Made by a program: the position numbers and the translations under genes. Below, in pieces: positions 14,759-15,087 of a stretch of 15,087 nt of DNA; the first letter of the stretch is position 1; each line of letters begins with the position of its first letter. The notes below the pieces were generated by a model. It made no database searches. It had not been told where the DNA came from and worked only from the letters and a program-made list of their open reading frames with translations. Origin of the DNA: UBA6176 sp032119375 (GTDB lineage Bacteria; Verrucomicrobiota; Verrucomicrobiia; Limisphaerales; UBA9464); the NCBI GenBank assembly GCA_964430505.1, contig CAYSGH010000095.1, positions 1 to 15,087 on the forward strand, given 5' to 3'.

Positions 14759-15087
14759 GGACCGGGCCGGGAGGGAGGCGTGGAGGAAGGGGCGAAACCT
14801 CCGGAGGGCGGGCGTTCCTGGTAACAGGACTTTTGGCGCAACCGCCCCCTGGCTTGGGGCAGATGCACGCAGATGCCGAGGTGGCTGAGACGGTGGGTTC
14901 TCCCGACCTCCGCGCGCATCGGCACCCTTCTGTAATGGGGTGGTTGCTGCCGGCCTGAAATGCCGGCGAAAGACAGGTCGCCGGGGCAGCTTTTTGGTTC
15001 TTGGATGTTTTCGGTGAGTGGGCCTTGTTCATCCTGAAATCGGCAGTCAATGAGGGTGCCAAAACGAGTAAACGCCCTTCTCATCGG
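14759..15087. other. Gene-free 3' region, 329 bp
   Basis: No convincing gene lies here. A 128-codon leftward frame (15084-14698) is open but runs into imuB antisense and has no protein-like pattern. The region holds short inverted repeats (CCTGGTAACAGG near 14816-14827; TGCCGA at 14874-14879 with TCGGCA at 14919-14924), the terminator candidate at 14946-14995, and an AT-richer tail after 14990. Near the end, CCTGAAATCGGCAGT (15033-15047) resembles the 15-mers at 16-30 and 12010-12024. Confidence 0.6.
14946..14995 (+). terminator. Candidate intrinsic terminator after imuB
   Basis: GCTGCC (14946-14951) pairs with GGCAGC (14985-14990), which is followed directly by five T residues. The stem can continue inward through GG/CC and CCTG/CAGG with small bulges, giving about 12 pairs. 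It points rightward and lies 187 bp past the imuB stop, so it would end the imuAB transcript or a short RNA from this gap. An alternative hairpin, GCCGGC (14949-14954) with GCCGGC (14962-14967), competes with it. Confidence 0.5.

Noticed and set aside
14875..14927. Riboswitch- or tRNA-like fragments (GCCGAGGTGG at 14875; CTGAGA followed later by ACCCTT, as in TPP riboswitches)
   Set aside because: The TPP CCTGAT element and proper P4/P5 helix are absent, no thiamine gene follows in the window, and the tRNA-like part is only about 50 nt with no anticodon or T arm.
14698..15084. Leftward 128-codon frame at the window end
   Set aside because: It overlaps the 3' end of imuB antisense, crosses the terminator hairpin and shows no recognisable protein pattern.

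Overview
The window is about 15 kb of very GC-rich bacterial DNA, densely packed and with no mobile-element genes, rRNA or CRISPR. The best taxonomic guess is the PVC superphylum, most likely Verrucomicrobiota. This rests on a giant secreted protein joining a 'PVC-type' dehydrogenase beta-propeller, HEAT-like repeats and a CxxCH haem domain, on a DUF6807/PmoA module and Gfo/Idh/MocA oxidoreductase in the same locus, and on a nearby imuA-imuB pair. The assignment is inferred from gene content; no rRNA or other marker is present.

Layout. (1) Positions 152-5772 hold five leftward genes, in transcription order: a secreted S8 subtilisin-like protease with an N-terminal STN-like domain and prodomain (5772-4306); a Gfo/Idh/MocA oxidoreductase overlapping it by 4 nt (4309-3128); an unrecognised 170-aa protein (3067-2555); a transglutaminase-like protein (2479-1643); and an HtrA/DegP-like serine protease with PDZ domains (1615-152). 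(2) Positions 5773-5920 are the divergent intergenic region. (3) Positions 5921-11996 hold three rightward genes chained by 4-nt stop/start overlaps: a 3-hydroxyisobutyrate dehydrogenase-family enzyme, an MFS transporter, and a roughly 1,294-aa secreted protein with beta-propeller, HEAT-like, carbohydrate-module-like, cytochrome c-like and DUF6807 regions. (4) Positions 11997-12270 are intergenic. (5) Positions 12271-14758 hold imuA and imuB, a mutagenic lesion-bypass pair. (6) Positions 14759-15087 contain no convincing gene but hold a good intrinsic terminator candidate.

Two nearly identical 77-bp palindromic elements (39-115 and 12055-12131, 72 of 77 positions equal by eye) lie just beyond the last gene of the leftward unit and the last gene of the rightward unit. 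They are inverted in the DNA, so each has the same orientation relative to the transcript that would run into it. This looks like a REP/BIME-like 3'-end element bracketing the whole 12-kb divergent block.

How the genes may work together (inference): the rightward unit plus the Gfo/Idh/MocA enzyme looks like an uptake-and-oxidation module for a sugar or sugar acid. The haem-carrying propeller protein would oxidise substrate outside the cytoplasm, the MFS protein would import product, and the two NAD(P)-type dehydrogenases would process it. The leftward unit is rich in envelope proteolysis functions. The imuAB pair is a separate DNA-damage-tolerance unit. Both ImuA and ImuB lack the catalytic residues of their active relatives, as expected for accessory subunits, and no dnaE2 follows within the window.
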